A DNA stretch of 64,000 nt from [Eubacterium] saphenum (GCA_004555725.1 SFHC01000011.1:1-64000); one strand, 5' to 3'. Numbered from the stretch's first letter, positions 26,421 through 36,947 are shown. Notes: a model not told the origin generated them from the sequence alone. Program-made: numbers and translations.

Positions 26421-27026
26421 ATGAATTATGATTTTAACGCGTATTTCCAGGGCGTGCTGGATGACGTTATCCGGTTTCGCGATTCAGATGCCTTCCCGGA
26501 AATTGAGGAGAAGAATAAAGATCGCCTGGAAATGTATATCTTTACAGGAGCAGAGTATCTGAGCTGGATCGCTCTGGATTACGGTTCAGAGGGCATGACC
26601 TGGTACAGCCGTTCACTGGCAGCGCGTAAAACTCCGCAGCAGTACCAGCCGCTGATGGAGACGTATGCCGGAACAGAAACGGAACTGACGGAACTTATGC
26701 AGCAGCTGCACAGTGATGATCGCTTTACCGATCTGCTGGAAGAAGACCTTTACGCCATGTATTGTCTGGTGGTTTCCATGAAAATCTCAGAACAGCTCTG
26801 GAAACGGTTCCTTACCGGCAGGGAGTGGAAAGAGTATAAGGCCTCGACACTGATCGATCATGTCTATACCTGTATCGGCACACAGTTTAAAAACACCGCG
26901 CAGGCATATGATTTTGATTTTACCGGGAACAAGATTCACGATACCGCTATGACCCTGTGCCATTATTACCTGGGCGACTTTTTCCGCAATCAGATCCAGA
27001 AGCAGTACGCATCCATGCAGCAGTAG
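26421..27026 (+). CDS. Conserved hypothetical helical protein
   Basis: 201 residues, predicted all-helical, soluble, acidic, rich in Tyr and Trp (EYLSWIALDYGSEGMTWYSR). No motif or family recognised and no signal peptide. CAAGGAGA is 7-8 bases before the ATG. It stands alone after the thiC terminator. The lack of Cys clusters and charged active-site signatures suggests a structural or regulatory protein, but this is a guess. Confidence 0.65.
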   Translation: MNYDFNAYFQGVLDDVIRFRDSDAFPEIEEKNKDRLEMYIFTGAEYLSWIALDYGSEGMTWYSRSLAARKTPQQYQPLMETYAGTETELTELMQQLHSDDRFTDLLEEDLYAMYCLVVSMKISEQLWKRFLTGREWKEYKASTLIDHVYTCIGTQFKNTAQAYDFDFTGNKIHDTAMTLCHYYLGDFFRNQIQKQYASMQQ

Positions 27027-27152
27027 GGTGTGTGCAGATAGAAATGTTCATACGTTCTTCACATTCCAGCCCGTTATGCCTATTTCAATAGTGGGTATTT
27101 AATGCTATAGTTGAGAGGGACAAAAGAGAAACAGGCAAGGGGGTATGACAGG

Positions 27153-27302
27153 ATGTCGATCGCAAAAAGAATCAAAGCCTCCTGGGACGCGTATATTAAA
27201 CGTCTTGGAGAGAAGAATAAGAAAGAATACGGAACCGGAGGTGTTCCGGACTGCTGTAAGATGAATAAGGCGCAGAATGATGCCGCGAAGAAGTCCTCTT
27301 AA
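27153..27302 (+). CDS. Small LDCC-motif-type metal-binding protein
   Basis: 49 residues from ATG 27153. Upstream GGGGG may serve as RBS. Layout MSIAKRIKASWDAYIKRLGE, then NKKEYGTGGVPDCCKMNK. This matches the small clostridial proteins known for an LDCC motif, here PDCC, which carry a Lys-rich helix and a double cysteine proposed to bind metal. Function unknown. The gene's stop lies within the stem of its own terminator. Confidence 0.65.
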   Translation: MSIAKRIKASWDAYIKRLGEKNKKEYGTGGVPDCCKMNKAQNDAAKKSS

Positions 27303-27318
27303 CTTCTCCGCGGTATTT
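27283..27318 (+). terminator. Terminator overlapping the small gene's end
   Basis: CCGCGAAGAAGT pairs with ACTTCTCCGCGG with one mismatch. The tail TATTTCTAT is weak. Confidence 0.55.
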
Positions 27319-27452
27319 CTATAGGCATCTGTATGCTGAGCCAGATTGCTCTTGAACTGAAGCGGCCGTATCATACGGCAGATCCTGAAGATGTGTCCTC
27401 TGGGATCTTGACTGCATTAAATGATATCTGTCGTTTTAAGTTGTGGATATGC

Positions 27453-27481
27453 TTGAAAAGCCACCGTTTTCAAAGTATCAT
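27453..27481 (+). promoter_or_regulatory. Promoter of the large c-di-GMP protein with inverted repeat
   Basis: TTGAAA, 17 bp, TATCAT. TTGAAAA and TTTTCAA form a 7-bp inverted repeat covering the -35 and spacer, a possible operator. Confidence 0.55.
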
Positions 27482-27514
27482 ATATATGTCTGAGCATTAG
27501 AAAGGGCGAAAATA

Positions 27515-30500
27515 ATGAGTACCGAAATATTCCACAACACTGTTCCTGAAGCGATACAGGATATCATGTCTTGTGATAATCTCCCGGGAGGGTTCCTCGT
27601 TTACCGAGAATCGGACGGCTGTATTCTGTCGATAAACAGTCAAATCCTTAAATTGTTTGATTGTAATGACAATGAAAGCTTTTACCGTCTGACCGGGTGT
27701 AATTTTAACAATCTGATCTATGAGGAAGATCGCGAATCTCTCCGGCAGAACATCCGCGCCTGTGAACACGCAGAGCAGTGGGCCAGCCATAACCATTACC
27801 GCATCCGCACCAAGGGCGGAAAACTGATCTATATTGAAGAGTACCGCCATCGGATCCCGACCGAAGAAAACGGACCGGTGTATTTTATTTTTCTGTCTGA
27901 TTTAAATACCTTGACGGAAGATCAGAGGCAGGATTATATTACTGGACTGATCGGAATCCGTCAGTTTCTTCATCTTGCCGATGAATATATGAAGCGTGAC
28001 TTTCCCAAAGACGGTGCCGCGCTGCTGTTTGTCAATCTGGTCAATTTCAGACTGCTGAATCTGAATTACGGACTGGACGTCGGGGACCGGTTTCTGTCCT
28101 CTGTTGCGCTGAAACTGAGGGAACTTTTTCCAGATCAGTTTATTGCACGATGCGACGTTGACCATTTTATTATTCTTACTCCTGCAGACCATCTGGAAAC
28201 AAAGCTGAACATGGCCTATTACGGGATACTGTCTGTCCTTCCCAAGAAGATGACCGGATGCAAGATCGGCGTCTGCCTCTGGCAGGACAGCAGTTTGAAT
28301 GCAGAAAAAGCATTTACCCGTGCAAAGCTGGCGTGTGAAAGCATTCGCAATTCCGCCAGCCGGTCCATAGCCTACTACACGGAAGAAATCAGCCGCCATC
28401 TGGAACTGAGCGATTATGTCATTTCTCATCTGGATGAAGCTCTGGACAGGGGATGGATCCTTCCGTACTATCAGCCGATTATCCGCATGATTTCCGGCAA
28501 TCTGTGCGGACTGGAAGCCCTGGCACGGTGGGAAGACCCTGTTCACGGTCTTCTTTCACCGGCTGATTTTATTCCTCCTCTGGAAAAGAACCACCAGATT
28601 TATCGGCTTGATCTGTACTTGATTGAACAAGTATGTAAAACAATTCATTTCCAGATGAAGGCGGGGAAAGACATTGTCCCTGTTTCCGTCAATCTTTCCA
28701 GACTTGATTTCATCAGTTGTGACATCTTTCAGGAGACAGAAAATATCATCCGCCGTTACGATGTTCCGCGTGACATGCTGCACATCGAGATCACAGAGAG
28801 CGCGTTTATCGAAAACGACGCGAAAATGCAGAAGGGGATTCAGCAGTTCCGCACCGCAGGGTATGAAATCTGGATGGATGACTTTGGGAGCGGATATTCC
28901 ACACTCAACATGCTGAAGGATTATTCTTTTGACGTGATGAAAATGGATATGGCGTTTCTGAACAGTAATTCAGATAAAAACACCTATCGCACCAAGATGA
29001 TCATCCGTTCCGTTATTGAAATGGATAAGAGACTGAAGAACCGAACGCTCGCGGAAGGCGTTGAAACAGAAGAACAGTTTCTGTTTTTAAAGAATACAGG
29101 CTGTGACAAGGCGCAGGGATATTATTTTGGTCATCCGCTGCCGTATGATCAGTGTATGGAGCAGTGCGCCAAAAAGAACATTGCTGTTGAAGGAAGGCGA
29201 TGGAGAAAATACTTTGATTCTGTGGGCAGTGTGAATTTTGACCCCGATCGTCCACTTGCAATTGCAGAATATGATGGAACGATGCTGCATTTTCTATATG
29301 CAAATGATAAGTTTATTCAGGCTCTGAAAAGCGGAGGGACGGCCTCATTATCAGAGTGTGAGATTGAAATTAATACGACAATGACGCCATTTGGCAGAGC
29401 ATTCCATCTGGCGGTTGAATATGCCGCTGAATCCGATGAAGAACAGGTGTTTGATTATCCGAGCCGGGATCAGTTTATGCGTCTTAAGACCAGAAACCTC
29501 GCGAAGAGTGATGGAAAAGTGTTATTCTCCGCCAGACTGGGAAATATTACTAGCACGCGCAATATTTCCCAGACTTCTGCTCTCCTGGAGAATCTATATT
29601 ATGTCTATGATGATATTATGCTGATCGATATAAAAGGAAATCTGCTTCATCATATTCTGACAGAACATGATGATCTGCGGGCTACATATGATCTGCGCCT
29701 GAGGCTCCGGCAATATGCGAAAAACAGGATTCATCCGCTGGACTTTGATCGTTTTATGGAATTCCAGGATTTCGATACCTTACAGGAGCGTCTGCATACA
29801 TCGGAAAACGGGACTCTGCACGGTTTTTTCCGCACAAAAGAGAAAACCGGCGATTATCACTGGAAAGAGTATATTTTTATGCGAGTCCCAAAGATGAATA
29901 AGGACATTTTGCTTACTGCCGTCCGGCAGCTGAATCTGAATGATCTCAGCTGTATTATCGGAAGCGGAGACAGCGGGGCTGAAAACCTTTCTTTGTCTAC
30001 AAATCATCAAACGGAATTGGATCGCATGAAAGAGAAGGCGCTGCTATGGGATAATCTCGTCCAGTCTTCCACGATTCCGTTCTTCTGGAAAGACCGCAGC
30101 CGTCGGTTCCGGGGAGCGAGCCGCAGTTTTCTCAATTACTACGGGCTTCAGTCTGAAAATGACATCATTGGGAAAACAGATGAGGAAATGTCCTGGCATA
30201 TCGAAGCAGATCACTATAAAGAGAAGGAAGAAGAAATTCTGACACGAGGAATCAGCTCTGAGTTCTATCCGGGGAAATGCGTCTGCCGCGGCGTTGACCG
30301 GAATATCGTAGCCACCAAACACCCGATTTACGATGACGGAAAAATCATCGGCCTTGGCGGATTTTTCATTGATGTTGATTACATCAACAGATTTGGACGT
30401 AAACTCGCTCTTCTTCCGGTGACAGACTCACTCTCCGGGCTCAGCAATGTCCGCGGTATGATCGAGACTGTGTTCCGGTACGCAGAAAGCCAGCGCATTC

Positions 30501-31897
30501 ACGGCATTGACTATGCTTTGATTACACTTCAGATTCCAGAAGCAAAGCGGCTGATCAAAAGCTATGGGAATGCATTCTGTCAGAGGCTTATCCAGGAAAT
30601 TTCTTCTACCATTATCCGGATTGTCGGAAATGCTGGAACAGCCGGACGCGCTGCAGTGGGCAAGTATATGATTGCCTGTCAGTATACTGAGAGGCAGGAG
30701 GTCTATGATCTTGCTGAAGATCTGAGTTTCGCAATCCAGGGCATTCATGAAATCAGTGGATACAGCTGCACTCTGTTCCCTAAGATACAGATCAGTTTCT
30801 CTTCGGAAACGGAGAATGTTGAAAAACTGCTGTTTGACAGCCTGCTCCGTACAGCGGAGACTCCCGAAGGAACAGATTCTGTAACCTGTACAGAGGAACT
30901 CTTATCCGATCCGTCTTTCCGGTACATCATCGATCACATGTCGATCGGCGCATATCTCGTTCGTCCGGATCGGAAAATACTTTACTGGAATCATGCTGCC
31001 GAGCAGATTACCGGATATTCAGAGAAGTGGATCGTCGGAAAGACATGTCCGGAAAGCCAGCTGCTTCACCTGAATAAGGACGGCGTTCCGCTTTGTGAGA
31101 CATTCTGCCCGCTGCTGCGGACTCTTGAGACCGGGAAAGCGCACCGTGAGAAACTATGGGCCCGCCATAAGGATAACTACCGTATTCTGCTGGAGGTCAT
31201 TATGATTCCGATTCGAGACAAAACGGGAAACATTATCGGTGCCGCAGAACTTTTCGACCGGGTATCAAAAGAACAATACAGCGAAAATATGGTCAAGAGC
31301 CTGTATGATGCAGCTACACATGATCCGGTTTCCGGGCTCAGCGGACGGCGGTACATGGAAAACTATCTGAAGTATAAAATATCGGAGTATCGTTTATTTA
31401 ACATTCCATTTGCAGTGCTGTTCATGGACATCGATGAATTCCATCAGTTCAATAATCTTCACGGACACGATGCCGGAGACAGAGTGCTGAAAACCTTTGG
31501 TGATGCAGTCTCCGCGGGGCTGCGCGGAACAGATGTTCTTGGGCGTTGGGGAGGCGATGAGTTTCTTGCTGTTGCTTCAGTCCGTGAGCCAAAAGATGTC
31601 CAGGGGCTCGTAAATCGCATGCGTGCAATAACCCAGCATCTGCAAGTACAGTCAAGGACAGGCGATACATTGTCTGTTCGTCTGTCTGTCGGAATCACCA
31701 TTGTACGTGAACAGGATGACGTGGACAGCATCGTGGACCGCGCAGACCAGTACATGTACCGGGCAAAAAAAGATTCCAGCGGAAATGCATATTATACGGA
31801 TGATGATGCAGAACGCGATGCGCAGGGTATAAACCGTATAACTGGCTCCGGCAGACCTGATACCGACGAACAGCCGGAAAGCAAGAAGAATCATTAA
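27515..31897 (+). CDS. Multidomain PAS/GGDEF/EAL c-di-GMP signalling protein
   Basis: 1460 residues with no membrane helix. In order: PAS (~20-130); degenerate GGDEF fold (~142-300) with CDVDHF near 213 where GGDEF should be; EAL phosphodiesterase (~311-560) with EAL at 334-336, EITES, MDDFGSGYS and LAEGVETEEQ intact; a PAS-like stretch (~570-830); PAS (~845-960); a second degenerate GGDEF fold (~968-1110); PAS (~1134-1260); and a canonical GGDEF (1346-1350) with an RxxD product-inhibition site, RGTD, 5 residues before. It may therefore both make and degrade c-di-GMP. Followed 35 bp later by mutS. AAAGGG precedes the ATG. Confidence 0.92.
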   Translation: MSTEIFHNTVPEAIQDIMSCDNLPGGFLVYRESDGCILSINSQILKLFDCNDNESFYRLTGCNFNNLIYEEDRESLRQNIRACEHAEQWASHNHYRIRTKGGKLIYIEEYRHRIPTEENGPVYFIFLSDLNTLTEDQRQDYITGLIGIRQFLHLADEYMKRDFPKDGAALLFVNLVNFRLLNLNYGLDVGDRFLSSVALKLRELFPDQFIARCDVDHFIILTPADHLETKLNMAYYGILSVLPKKMTGCKIGVCLWQDSSLNAEKAFTRAKLACESIRNSASRSIAYYTEEISRHLELSDYVISHLDEALDRGWILPYYQPIIRMISGNLCGLEALARWEDPVHGLLSPADFIPPLEKNHQIYRLDLYLIEQVCKTIHFQMKAGKDIVPVSVNLSRLDFISCDIFQETENIIRRYDVPRDMLHIEITESAFIENDAKMQKGIQQFRTAGYEIWMDDFGSGYSTLNMLKDYSFDVMKMDMAFLNSNSDKNTYRTKMIIRSVIEMDKRLKNRTLAEGVETEEQFLFLKNTGCDKAQGYYFGHPLPYDQCMEQCAKKNIAVEGRRWRKYFDSVGSVNFDPDRPLAIAEYDGTMLHFLYANDKFIQALKSGGTASLSECEIEINTTMTPFGRAFHLAVEYAAESDEEQVFDYPSRDQFMRLKTRNLAKSDGKVLFSARLGNITSTRNISQTSALLENLYYVYDDIMLIDIKGNLLHHILTEHDDLRATYDLRLRLRQYAKNRIHPLDFDRFMEFQDFDTLQERLHTSENGTLHGFFRTKEKTGDYHWKEYIFMRVPKMNKDILLTAVRQLNLNDLSCIIGSGDSGAENLSLSTNHQTELDRMKEKALLWDNLVQSSTIPFFWKDRSRRFRGASRSFLNYYGLQSENDIIGKTDEEMSWHIEADHYKEKEEEILTRGISSEFYPGKCVCRGVDRNIVATKHPIYDDGKIIGLGGFFIDVDYINRFGRKLALLPVTDSLSGLSNVRGMIETVFRYAESQRIHGIDYALITLQIPEAKRLIKSYGNAFCQRLIQEISSTIIRIVGNAGTAGRAAVGKYMIACQYTERQEVYDLAEDLSFAIQGIHEISGYSCTLFPKIQISFSSETENVEKLLFDSLLRTAETPEGTDSVTCTEELLSDPSFRYIIDHMSIGAYLVRPDRKILYWNHAAEQITGYSEKWIVGKTCPESQLLHLNKDGVPLCETFCPLLRTLETGKAHREKLWARHKDNYRILLEVIMIPIRDKTGNIIGAAELFDRVSKEQYSENMVKSLYDAATHDPVSGLSGRRYMENYLKYKISEYRLFNIPFAVLFMDIDEFHQFNNLHGHDAGDRVLKTFGDAVSAGLRGTDVLGRWGGDEFLAVASVREPKDVQGLVNRMRAITQHLQVQSRTGDTLSVRLSVGITIVREQDDVDSIVDRADQYMYRAKKDSSGNAYYTDDDAERDAQGINRITGSGRPDTDEQPESKKNH

Positions 31898-31932
31898 AAT
31901 CGAAAGCCTTTAAAATCGCAGGAGGAATCAGA

Positions 31933-34668
31933 ATGGCCTTATCACCAATGATGCAGCAGTATTTAGACATCCACAAGCAGTACCCGGACTGTATTTTATT
32001 TTTCCGGCTTGGGGATTTCTATGAAATGTTCTTTGATGATGCCAAGCTGGTCTCCCGGCTTCTGGAACTGACCCTTACCGGAAAACGATGCGGGCTGAAA
32101 GAAAGGGCGCCGATGTGCGGCGTCCCTTTTCACGCAGCGGATACATATACCGCGCGTCTGGTGGAGATGGGTTATAAGGTGGCCATCTGCGAGCAGCTGG
32201 AAGATCCTTCAAAAACAAAGGGCATGGTTAAGCGCGGCGTTATCCGGGTCGTCACACCAGGAACGGTCACCTCTGAACAGATCCTGAAGGACGATGAAAA
32301 CAATTATCTCGCCAGCGTATACATAGACGGACAGGGAATGGCGGTTTCATACTGCGACATCTCCACCGGAGAACTCGCGGTTACCCAGCAGACCGGAAAA
32401 TTCGGCATCTACGAGGATCTGCTCAATGAACTGGTCCGCATCTCTCCGAGAGAAATTCTGGCAAATAAAGAGCTGCTTCAGCAGCACGATCCTAAAGAGG
32501 CGGAGCATCTTACCGGAGCGTTCATCAATCCATATCCGGCAGAGCTGTCTGTTCAGGCAGCAGAAGAAACAATCTCTGCGCAGTTCGGCGAAGGTTCGCT
32601 CACGGCACTGGGTCTGAACGGCAGAACCCATTGCATCCTTGCTGTCGGCGCTCTTTTGTCCTACCTTCTGGAAACCCAGAAACAGGGACTGAAGCAGCTG
32701 ACGGACTGCAGATTCTATGAAATCGGCGGCCGTATGTCGCTGGATAAGGCAGCAATCCGGAATCTGGAAATCACGGAAACGCTGTATGATAAACGGACTT
32801 CCGGCTCGCTTCTCGGCATTCTGAACAAGACAGGCACTGCAATGGGCGCGCGCATGCTGAAACACTGGCTGAGAGAACCTCTGAATGAGGAGGAACGCAT
32901 CAACCGCCGGCTGGATGCAGTGGAGGAGATCACGGAACATCCGGTGATGATGGAGGACATCCGGGAATCTCTGCGCCATGTTTATGACTTTGAGCGTCTG
33001 ACAGGAAGAATTGCGTCAGGAAATGCCAACGGCAAGGATATGATTGCACTCAAGAATTCCATCGGTGCGCTTCCGCAGATCCGTTCCGCACTGGACGGCG
33101 CAGAGAGTGCTCTGCTGACTGAACTGAAGGACAGCATGGCGGATCTTCGCGAGATTTACGATCATATTTCCAGTGCCATTACAGAGGATCCGCCGGCAGT
33201 GATCAAAGAAGGCGGACTGATCCGAGAAGGGTATTCAGAGAAGCTTGACGCAATGAAGGATTCCATCAAAGATGCCAAGGCCTGGATCGCCGGTCTGGAG
33301 GCGCGGGAGAAAGAACGCACCGGCATTACGCATCTGAAGGTCGGCTATAACAAAGTGTTCGGCTACTATATCGAAGTCAGCCGCTCCAATCTGGATCAGG
33401 TTCCGGAAGACTACATCCGCAAACAGACTCTGGTCGGCGCAGAGCGGTTCATTATTCCGGAACTGAAGGAACAGGAAGGCATCGTGCTGAATGCCGAGGG
33501 GCGGATCAATGATCTGGAATATACCCTGTTTACCGAGCTGCGCCATGAAGTAGAAGGCTGGATCCGGGAAATTCAGCAGACGTCGCAGGCGATTGCTCAG
33601 CTTGATGTCCTTTGTGCGTTTGCCCGCGTCAGTCTCCGTTACGGCTATACCCGACCGGAAGTGGACAGCAGCGACGTGCTGGATATCAAGGGCGGCCGTC
33701 ATCCGGTCATCGAGCAGACGACAGAGATGGGCATGTTCGTTTCCAACGATACAGAAATGAACACCAGCGATTCTTCTATGATGATCATCACCGGGCCGAA
33801 CATGTCCGGTAAATCTACCTATATGCGGCAGACTGCGCTGATTGTGCTGATGGCTCAGGTTGGCTGTTTTGTGCCTGCTGATTATGCGCATATCGGCGTA
33901 GTGGACCGGATTTTCACGAGAATAGGCGCCTCTGACAATCTGGCGCAGGGCCAGTCGACGTTCTTTGTAGAGATGAGTGAGCTTGCATATATTCTGCGTC
34001 ACGCGACATCCCGCAGCCTGATCATTCTGGATGAAATCGGGCGCGGAACGAGCACATATGACGGGCTGTCCATTGCATGGGCGGTGGTGGAGTACCTCTG
34101 TTCAGATCAGCGCCGCATCCGGACAATGTTTGCCACGCACTACCACGAACTGACCGTTTTGGAAAAGCAGATTCAGGGTGTTAAGAACTACAATATCGAT
34201 GTTTTGGAAGAAGAAGGAAAAATTGTATTTCTGCACAAGATTGTACGGGGATCTGCAAGCAGGAGCTACGGCATTCATGTTGCGCGTCTTGCGGGCGTTC
34301 CTGAGCCTCTGCTGGATGACGCCGAGGAGAAGCTGTCTCAGCTTGAAGGAGGAGAGCAGGATGCCGAGCAGCAGATCCTTTCAGGCGCCGACACTCCGGA
34401 TGGGACAAATGATAAACGTGCAAGGACAGAAGAGGATCTGCCCGGAAAACGGGGGAACAATTCAAAGGAGGAGAACGTGGAGCGCTCATCCGCGTCATCC
34501 GGAGAGGCTTCTGCGGTATCCTCATCCGGCGTTCAGCTCAGCCTCTTCAGCAGTCCGCTGAACCCGGCAATCGAGCACATCCGAAACCTCAATCTGATGG
34601 AACTCACTCCGTCACAGGCTATTCATGAACTGGAAATTCTTCAGCAGCTTGCAGACAGAGACGAATAG
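31933..34668 (+). CDS. mutS: DNA mismatch repair protein MutS
   Basis: 911 residues. It recognises mispaired bases and small loops and recruits MutL. The N-terminal mismatch-binding segment has FFRLGDFYEMFFDDA with the Phe-x-Glu wedge. The ATPase has Walker A TGPNMSGKSTYM, the signature region QGQSTFFVEMSE, Walker B LIILDEIGRGTS and the ATHYHELT histidine. A long, low-complexity linker before the end (residues ~815-880) precedes a C-terminal SLFSSPLNPAIEHI segment typical of the clamp-binding or tetramer region. CAGGAGGAA is the RBS. First gene of mutS-mutL-miaA. Confidence 0.97.
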   Translation: MALSPMMQQYLDIHKQYPDCILFFRLGDFYEMFFDDAKLVSRLLELTLTGKRCGLKERAPMCGVPFHAADTYTARLVEMGYKVAICEQLEDPSKTKGMVKRGVIRVVTPGTVTSEQILKDDENNYLASVYIDGQGMAVSYCDISTGELAVTQQTGKFGIYEDLLNELVRISPREILANKELLQQHDPKEAEHLTGAFINPYPAELSVQAAEETISAQFGEGSLTALGLNGRTHCILAVGALLSYLLETQKQGLKQLTDCRFYEIGGRMSLDKAAIRNLEITETLYDKRTSGSLLGILNKTGTAMGARMLKHWLREPLNEEERINRRLDAVEEITEHPVMMEDIRESLRHVYDFERLTGRIASGNANGKDMIALKNSIGALPQIRSALDGAESALLTELKDSMADLREIYDHISSAITEDPPAVIKEGGLIREGYSEKLDAMKDSIKDAKAWIAGLEAREKERTGITHLKVGYNKVFGYYIEVSRSNLDQVPEDYIRKQTLVGAERFIIPELKEQEGIVLNAEGRINDLEYTLFTELRHEVEGWIREIQQTSQAIAQLDVLCAFARVSLRYGYTRPEVDSSDVLDIKGGRHPVIEQTTEMGMFVSNDTEMNTSDSSMMIITGPNMSGKSTYMRQTALIVLMAQVGCFVPADYAHIGVVDRIFTRIGASDNLAQGQSTFFVEMSELAYILRHATSRSLIILDEIGRGTSTYDGLSIAWAVVEYLCSDQRRIRTMFATHYHELTVLEKQIQGVKNYNIDVLEEEGKIVFLHKIVRGSASRSYGIHVARLAGVPEPLLDDAEEKLSQLEGGEQDAEQQILSGADTPDGTNDKRARTEEDLPGKRGNNSKEENVERSSASSGEASAVSSSGVQLSLFSSPLNPAIEHIRNLNLMELTPSQAIHELEILQQLADRDE

Positions 34669-34761
34669 GAAAACGTCTGGAAATCATCTGTGCAGGCGGC
34701 TGTACGCAATGGAATAAACCGCTTACAGCATGAATGATGAAACGAGAAAGGAACAGAAATA

Positions 34762-36801
34762 TTGATTCGAGTCCTGGAAAAAAATGTATCGGATAAAATC
34801 GCGGCTGGAGAAGTTATCGACCGCCCGGTTTCTGTAATCAAGGAACTTGTAGAAAATTCCATCGACGCCGGTGCTTCCTCCATCACAGTGGAAATCCGGC
34901 ACGGCGGCAAAGACTACATGCGCGTTACCGATGACGGCTGCGGAATTCCTTCTGCAGAAATTGAAACCGCATTTCTGCGTCATGCGACCAGCAAGATTCA
35001 GACTGCGAAAGACCTGGATTCCATTGAAAGTCTGGGATTTCGCGGAGAAGCTCTGGCCAGTGTCTCTGCCGTATCGCGGACGACGCTGATCACTAGAACG
35101 GCGGATTCTGCTGCCGGGCGCAAGGTTGTCCTGCACGGCGGACGCGTGCTCAGCAACGATCCGGTCGGCTGCCCGGCGGGGACATCCATGATTGTCAGCG
35201 ACCTGTTCTATAATACGCCGGCACGCCGCCAGTTCCTGAAGTCCGACGCTGCCGAAAGCAGCCGCATTATCGAGCTTCTGTCCGAACTGGCGGTGGCGTA
35301 CTGCGGAATCCGTTTTCAAGTCGTCAATTCCGGCCGGCTGGTCTTTGCAACATCCGGAAACGGGGTTCTGAAGGACGCGATTCTCGCCGTCACGCATCAG
35401 AAGGAATACGAGCATCTCCTTCCGGTAAAATATGAACGGGACGGTATCCAGATTACCGGCTGCATCTCCCGGCCATCTCTGACCCGGCCGAGCCGGAGAA
35501 ATCAGATCTATTTTGTCAATGGACGAGTCGTAAAGAGCCGCGTCCTGGAACGCGGAGTTTCTGACGGTTACAAACGCAGGATGTTTGACGGCCGCTATCC
35601 GGTGGTCTTTTTATTCCTTCACAGCGATCCGGGGAGCCTGGATGTGAATATCCATCCGAGTAAACGTGAAGTGCGTTTTCATGATGATAAGAAAATTCAG
35701 GATGCAGTCGCAGAGGCTGTGCGCCAGACGCTGTCCGCGCTGGACGCGGCAGTCGACGTGCAGGACTACTATATTCGCAGGGAAGATTCATATTCCGGTT
35801 CTGACCGCGTTGAAAACCAGACGAGCATGTTTGGCGAACACAGAAAAACTTCCCCGGAAACTACCTCTGAGGGCAGCGCATTCATAAGGCCGGAAAGTAA
35901 AAACACAGGCAAACGTTCCGTTTCCGGCCATACATCCGGTTCTGACAAGTTTTCCGGAAACGCTTCATCGTCACTGAAAGACTGGCAGAATTATGCGTCT
36001 CAGCTTGATTTAAAACAGATCCTGAAACAGAGACGTGAAGAAAAAGAACAGGCAGAGAAACTTTCACCTGCGGATCACGGCGTCCTTGCAGACGCTGTGA
36101 ACGCTGCTTCTTCCGGGGAACCGGTAAAATCGGATGGCATTCTAGAGTCAGGCAAAGATCGAAATGCAAGGAGTCCGCTCCTGGATTTTGATCTTCAGCC
36201 GGAGGTGCAGCAGCCGTTTGACTTCGATTCACTGACGCTGAAAGGCTGTATTTTCAACACATACATTATGGCCGAAGCGCCGGACGGATTCTATCTGTTT
36301 GATCAGCACGCGGCACATGAACGGTGTTTTTATGAGGAACTGGTCGGCGCTTATCTGGCAGAAAAGAAAGTCCGCCAGCCGATTCTGGTCCCGATTATTC
36401 TGGAAACAGAGCCGGCTGTGTCTGCGCTGGAAGAATCCTGGATGCCGGCGCTTGACGGCATGGGATTTACGACAGATAGCTTTGGCCCTGATACGTATCG
36501 AATTACAGAAATCCCGGCCTTTATGACTCTGTCTGAAGCAGAAGATTTTGCGCATGATTTCCTGGACCAGGTGAAATCCGGCTCTCCGGACCTGCACAAC
36601 CGTGTAGTGATCGACAAACTGATTACCCGGTCCTGCAAACGGGCCGTAAAGGCGCATGAAAAGCTGACTGACGCGGAAATGCGGGCACTGATGGATCAGT
36701 TGTCTAAGTGCCGCAATCCGTTCAGCTGTCCGCATGGCCGCCCGACATTTATCCGTTTTACCAGAAAGGATCTGGAGAAATTCTTCAAACGGATTGTATG
36801 A
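34762..36801 (+). CDS. mutL: DNA mismatch repair protein MutL
   Basis: 679 residues from TTG 34762 with GAGAAAGGAAC upstream. GHKL ATPase N-terminus: IAAGEVIDRP, ENSIDAGA, DDGCGI, GFRGEAL. The C-terminal endonuclease motif DQHAAHERCFYEE and CPHGRPTF are present, so this is the nicking-competent MutL type used by bacteria without MutH. The linker (~360-480) is charged and low complexity. 93 bp after mutS, upstream of miaA. Confidence 0.97.
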   Translation: MIRVLEKNVSDKIAAGEVIDRPVSVIKELVENSIDAGASSITVEIRHGGKDYMRVTDDGCGIPSAEIETAFLRHATSKIQTAKDLDSIESLGFRGEALASVSAVSRTTLITRTADSAAGRKVVLHGGRVLSNDPVGCPAGTSMIVSDLFYNTPARRQFLKSDAAESSRIIELLSELAVAYCGIRFQVVNSGRLVFATSGNGVLKDAILAVTHQKEYEHLLPVKYERDGIQITGCISRPSLTRPSRRNQIYFVNGRVVKSRVLERGVSDGYKRRMFDGRYPVVFLFLHSDPGSLDVNIHPSKREVRFHDDKKIQDAVAEAVRQTLSALDAAVDVQDYYIRREDSYSGSDRVENQTSMFGEHRKTSPETTSEGSAFIRPESKNTGKRSVSGHTSGSDKFSGNASSSLKDWQNYASQLDLKQILKQRREEKEQAEKLSPADHGVLADAVNAASSGEPVKSDGILESGKDRNARSPLLDFDLQPEVQQPFDFDSLTLKGCIFNTYIMAEAPDGFYLFDQHAAHERCFYEELVGAYLAEKKVRQPILVPIILETEPAVSALEESWMPALDGMGFTTDSFGPDTYRITEIPAFMTLSEAEDFAHDFLDQVKSGSPDLHNRVVIDKLITRSCKRAVKAHEKLTDAEMRALMDQLSKCRNPFSCPHGRPTFIRFTRKDLEKFFKRIV

Positions 36802-36873
36802 TTCAAGATATACATGATGTTCAGGTTTTCACATCCATTTGACCGGCGGCAGTGGTGAAACACACAGAAAAAT

Positions 36874-36881
36874 GGTATAAT
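36874..36881 (+). promoter_or_regulatory. Extended -10 upstream of miaA
   Basis: TGGTATAAT is an extended -10; the -35 (TGGTGA, 36853-36858) is weak. It allows miaA expression independent of mutSL. Confidence 0.45.
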
Positions 36882-36947
36882 AGCAGAAATTGAGGGTTGC
36901 CGTCTGCGCAGCCCTTGTTCAGTTTAAGGAAAGGTTCGGAAAACATC

